This document shows positions 47,590 to 47,630 of a stretch of 47,630 bases of DNA, piece after piece. Where the stretch lies: contig JAHJXZ010000185.1 in the NCBI GenBank assembly GCA_018827205.1, positions 1 to 47,630 of the forward strand. Direction: 5' to 3'. The position numbers were made by a program, and so were the translations under genes. Position 1 is the stretch's first letter, and each line of letters opens with the position of its first letter. The notes under the pieces are model-generated. The model ran no database searches, was not told where the DNA came from, and saw nothing but the letters and a program-made list of their open reading frames with translations. The DNA comes from Gammaproteobacteria bacterium. Lineage in GTDB: Bacteria > Pseudomonadota > Gammaproteobacteria > Pseudomonadales > Pseudomonadaceae.

Positions 47590-47630
47590 CAACTCGGCTA
47601 ATTGCACAGCATTTAGCGCCGCGCCTTTTC

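Overview
The window is one almost complete temperate siphophage-type prophage in a Pseudomonas-like gammaproteobacterium. The host assignment rests on the right flank: a full-length fimV (signal peptide, LysM domain, one membrane helix, long acidic tail), a gene typical of Pseudomonas and relatives. It is supported by phage genes usually seen in Pseudomonas prophages (DUF1654, DUF4224, lambda-type head genes). The right prophage boundary lies between the integrase (ends 44467) and the 3' end of fimV (44598). The left boundary is outside the window, probably close, because the window opens inside a spanin gene of the lysis module.

Most genes from 1 to 33158 are on the minus strand and form the rightward (lambda PR and late) transcript. 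Reading from 33158 down: cro-like, CII-like, Rha/KilAC regulator, O- and P-like replication genes with an origin-like repeat cluster inside O, a nin-like block with an internal tyrosine recombinase, a Q-like antiterminator followed by a strong late promoter and an immediate terminator, two holin-like genes, a cos-like gap, lambda-type terminase and head genes (Nu1, A, W, B, C, D, E, FII-like), tail terminator and tube, tail assembly chaperone with a canonical -1 slippery site, tape measure, a non-lambda tail-tip set, tail fibres, and endolysin/spanin. Two insertions break this order. One is a P22 immI-like module (two antirepressors, Arc-like and divergent Arc/Mnt-like repressors, and neighbours) at 12577-16241 inside the tail genes. 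The other is a CsrA-like gene at 914-1126 on the opposite strand.

The immunity region is lambda-like. Three operator copies lie between cro and cI and three more lie near 36016-36083 over a leftward-type promoter. Downstream of cI, in the position of lambda rexAB, is an AT-richer three-gene cassette: RelE/HigB-like toxin, HTH antitoxin, and a DUF6941-like protein. A DUF1654 gene with a perfect LexA box sits between this cassette and the second operator cluster. The CI repressor keeps its Ser/Lys protease dyad but has Met-Gly where Ala-Gly or Cys-Gly is usual, so an SOS-made antirepressor is a reasonable hypothesis.

From 36090 to 44467 the plus strand carries the early operon from the PL-like promoter: a structured leader with GNRA hairpins and a boxA-like element, small uncharacterised genes, about 690 bases with no convincing protein gene but several strong RNA hairpins (including a tRNA-like three-way junction at 36724-36803), then many small translationally coupled genes, a DUF4224 gene and the integrase. 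The most novel signals are the structured RNA region, the rex-position cassette, the LexA-box DUF1654 gene beside an atypical CI, the immI-like insertion and the phage CsrA.
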